A stretch of DNA of 64,000 nucleotides. Origin: Globodera rostochiensis (taxonomy: Eukaryota > Nematoda > Chromadorea > Rhabditida > Heteroderidae). Shown piece by piece: positions 62,243-64,000 of the stretch. The notes under the pieces were generated by a model that saw only the letters and a list, made by a program, of their open reading frames with translations, was not told where the DNA came from and made no database searches. Location: assembly GCA_018350325.1 (NCBI GenBank), contig JAEVLN010000003.1:4977758-5041757 (forward strand), in the 5' to 3' direction. Position numbers and translations under genes: made by a program. Positions within the stretch are counted from its first letter, which is position 1. Each line of letters opens with the position of its first letter.

Positions 62243-62850
62243 CTAATTAGAAGGCATTCAAATCCGATCACTTTTAATGGAAGCGGATTTTGCGGAATTG
62301 GCAGCCGACGTTTGAAATCATTGCCAAGGCGTTTGACAATTTCAGCGCCATTTCCATTAATTGCGCGACGAATTTCCAACTGACCCAACGACCATTCCTT
62401 CGAATTGAAATGTTCGTCCACCAAAAGATATGTCCATTCTTTCGATTTGAAATGCGCGTCCACCAAACGGTCAAATCGATCGCTGATCAACGCAACTTTT
62501 AGGCCGAGTTCAAAAGGCCCACAGAATTTGAAGACTTCAAACAAAACGTCGTCACAAATGGAACTGAAATTTGGAGGTTAAATGAGATGAATGGGTGCCG
62601 CAAATAGACAATTTCCCGTTTTGTTAAAATTGGTCAAAAAACTCCAAAATTTTCTCGTTAACGAGGAAGAGGCGTGAAACCTTTAAAAATTGTCAGAAAT
62701 TTTCTTTTAATTGAGAAAACTTCCCGATACCGCTCTCCCTAAATGAAACTGAAAATTCTTCCATTTATGGCATAGTTTTGCCTAGTCCTTTCAAAAAAAA
62801 ACTCACATTTCCTTCAATCGTTTCTCCAGATTCTTCGGATTGTCCGACAT
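62243..62850 (-). pseudogene. F-box-family gene, exons 1-2 only (locus E)
   Basis: Exon 1, 62,807-62,850 (MSDNPKNLEKRLKE); exon 2, 62,243-62,563, fully open ([37 protein letters not shown], a second copy DEHFNSKEW, then [18 protein letters not shown]). Exon 2 is 42 nt longer than in loci B, C and G because of the 14-codon internal duplication. Exons 3-4 are absent because the duplicated block ends inside intron 2. Confidence 0.8.
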
Positions 62851-63009
62851 TTGTTTTTTGTTGCAAATCCAAATAATTTTTACGATTCCAAATGAACTAA
62901 AAAACTGTGAAAAGACGGCAATTTTAACATATAAAAAAACTCAGGCCGATCCATTACAAATTAGTGAATCGACCCGTTCAGTGCATTCCAATCCGATTTT
63001 AAATTCATA

Positions 63010-63123
63010 TACCGTATATACTCTTGTAGTCCCCCAACCTCTAATAATCCCCCAACCTCTAATAATTCCCCATCCTCTGAATAAGTTGAAAAATAATCCT
63101 GGGGGGATTACAAGCGTATATAC
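63010..63123. mobile_element. Small mariner-like MITE, second copy
   Basis: Mirror copy of 38,292-38,405 with the same CCGTATATAC ends. Confidence 0.65.
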
Positions 63124-63191
63124 GGTACAGAAACTGGTAAGGATTTTCGAAAATTCCTAACAATTGAATTATTTTGCGCAAATGTGGACTT

Positions 63192-63255
63192 TATGGGCGA
63201 TGGATCGGCGAGGGCACACATAAAAATCGATAAATGTTTTCGTCTGACGAGGCGG
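63192..63255 (-). promoter_or_regulatory. Conserved upstream block of F-box locus E
   Basis: ATGGGCGATGGATCGG, ACATAAAAATCGATAAATG, GTCTGACGAGGCGG. Same block as at loci B and G, about 340 bp upstream of the start because of the MITE between them. Confidence 0.4.
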
Positions 63256-63474
63256 CAGAGAAGCGAAAACTATTTGGTAAATTTTTGTGCAATCAAAGTT
63301 GAATGTTTGTGTTGTAACGCGGGGTTTGATTTTTCTGAAGATTGCGCCAAGGGTTAAACAGTGAAGAAGCATAGGCACGTAAATGCTGGACATCGCCGTG
63401 ACAACAATCAACTTGTGAATGGGCTGCATATTTGCGATACTGTACAAAATTAATTTAAAAAATAAAATTTTCAA

Positions 63475-63560
63475 GAAATTTAAAAAAAAACAATTTTTAG
63501 ATGGGGTGCGTTGATGTGCAAATTGCTCTCGCCGCCTGACTCTCTCTTTTTAGCACCCTT
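63475..63560 (-). repeat. Solo 108-bp satellite unit, mirror copy
   Basis: Partner of 37,860-37,965 in the inverted duplication. Confidence 0.8.
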
Positions 63561-64000
63561 TTCAAAAATTTTATCATCAATTTTTGGAATTGTTCTGCTG
63601 GCACTGTTCGAAGTCTAATTTTGAAAATCTATGATTTTTGATTTTTTTTTTACCATTAATCACCCAAAACCGCTTTAGGCCTAAGCCACCCTGGCTCGGG
63701 TTTGTTAAGCTTAGGCCTGAGCCTAACGAACTTAATTTCAAAATTTAGAAAACATGCATTCTGAATTTTTAAAACTTTTTTCGTCGGGACCGCAATTCTG
63801 CCCCATTGCCTCCTCTCCGGTATTTCGTGCAATTATTTGATGGATGGTTGAGAACTGAAGTGTGGGCACTGAAGTGATGCCTACCGTATTAATCAACCAA
63901 ATTATCGATTTTTTCTTCACCCTCCCCCCTTAATACCTACTCCCTTCTTCCACATTTTCACAATCATCAATTGGAGTTTGGGAAATTTTCGAAATCCTTA

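Larger units (their letters stand above)
60980..64000 (-). repeat. Inverted segmental duplicate of 37,408-40,401
   Basis: The whole block is the reverse complement of 37,408-40,401, with few differences: the GC palindromes, tRNA-like segments, hAT-like end, F-box exons 1-2, mariner-like MITE, solo satellite unit and the GGCCTAAGCC palindrome all appear in mirror order. It starts at 60,980 (TTGGCCCAC, matching 40,401) and may continue past the window edge. Confidence 0.9.

Noticed and set aside
63738..63920. Small protein at the window end
   Set aside because: Its counterpart in the inverted duplicate (about 37,490-37,670) is interrupted, and the sequence is intergenic in both copies.

Overview
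The window looks like nuclear DNA of a plant-parasitic cyst nematode (Globodera/Heterodera type). The main reason is a cluster of paralogous F-box-type genes starting MSDNPK..EK.LKE, each with a [17 protein letters not shown] core and, in some copies, a tail ending NEGPSEPKK.KN. I recall this family from cyst nematodes, but that is recognition from memory, not a search. A MATH/BTB gene, a BTB fragment, a nematode-like 5S rRNA gene, short introns with GT..TTTCAG borders and AT-rich intergenic DNA all fit.

Layout. 1-1,867: 3' part of a Helitron helicase and a candidate Helitron 3' hairpin. 2,565-4,080: a BTB exon remnant running into a 108-bp satellite, then a 45-bp minisatellite. 4,616-11,840: three tandem copies of a unit of about 2.49 kb. 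Each copy lacks a dinucleotide exactly every 58 bases, so this stretch is probably corrupted sequence and its ORFs should not be trusted. 11,841-12,395: more 108-bp satellite. 12,865-13,900: a minus-strand gene of unknown function with an RG/Q-rich part and a UBA-like C-terminus. 15,264-24,085: an 8.8-kb satellite with a higher-order structure. 24,443-26,941: one broken and one intact F-box gene. 27,850-32,780: a long array of the 108-bp satellite with a recurrent 190-bp insert. 34,475-56,695: the main F-box cluster (genes, pseudogenes and fragments on both strands), with a BTB gene, a 5S rRNA gene and many mobile elements between and inside them. 57,490-60,979: a third satellite made of two alternating monomer types. 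60,980-64,000: an inverted duplicate of 37,408-40,401.

Of the F-box loci, those at 25,368-26,941 and 48,434-49,757 are fully open. The one at 35,048-37,174 is intact except for one nonsense codon. The others carry frameshifts, truncations or insertions. The family has a constant architecture: a 44-nt first exon, an F-box exon of about 279 nt, an exon of 390-406 nt, an exon of 266-290 nt and a short last exon that differs between subfamilies. A sequence block 180-400 bp upstream is shared and may be the promoter.

The most informative structural signal is a set of non-autonomous hAT-like elements with 8-bp target-site duplications. Their ends are built from repeats of one short word per family (GATCACGG, TCTCGG, TCCCGG, TCTCGA and others). 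Four are complete, and one sits inside an F-box exon. I found no CRISPR array, operon or other prokaryotic feature.
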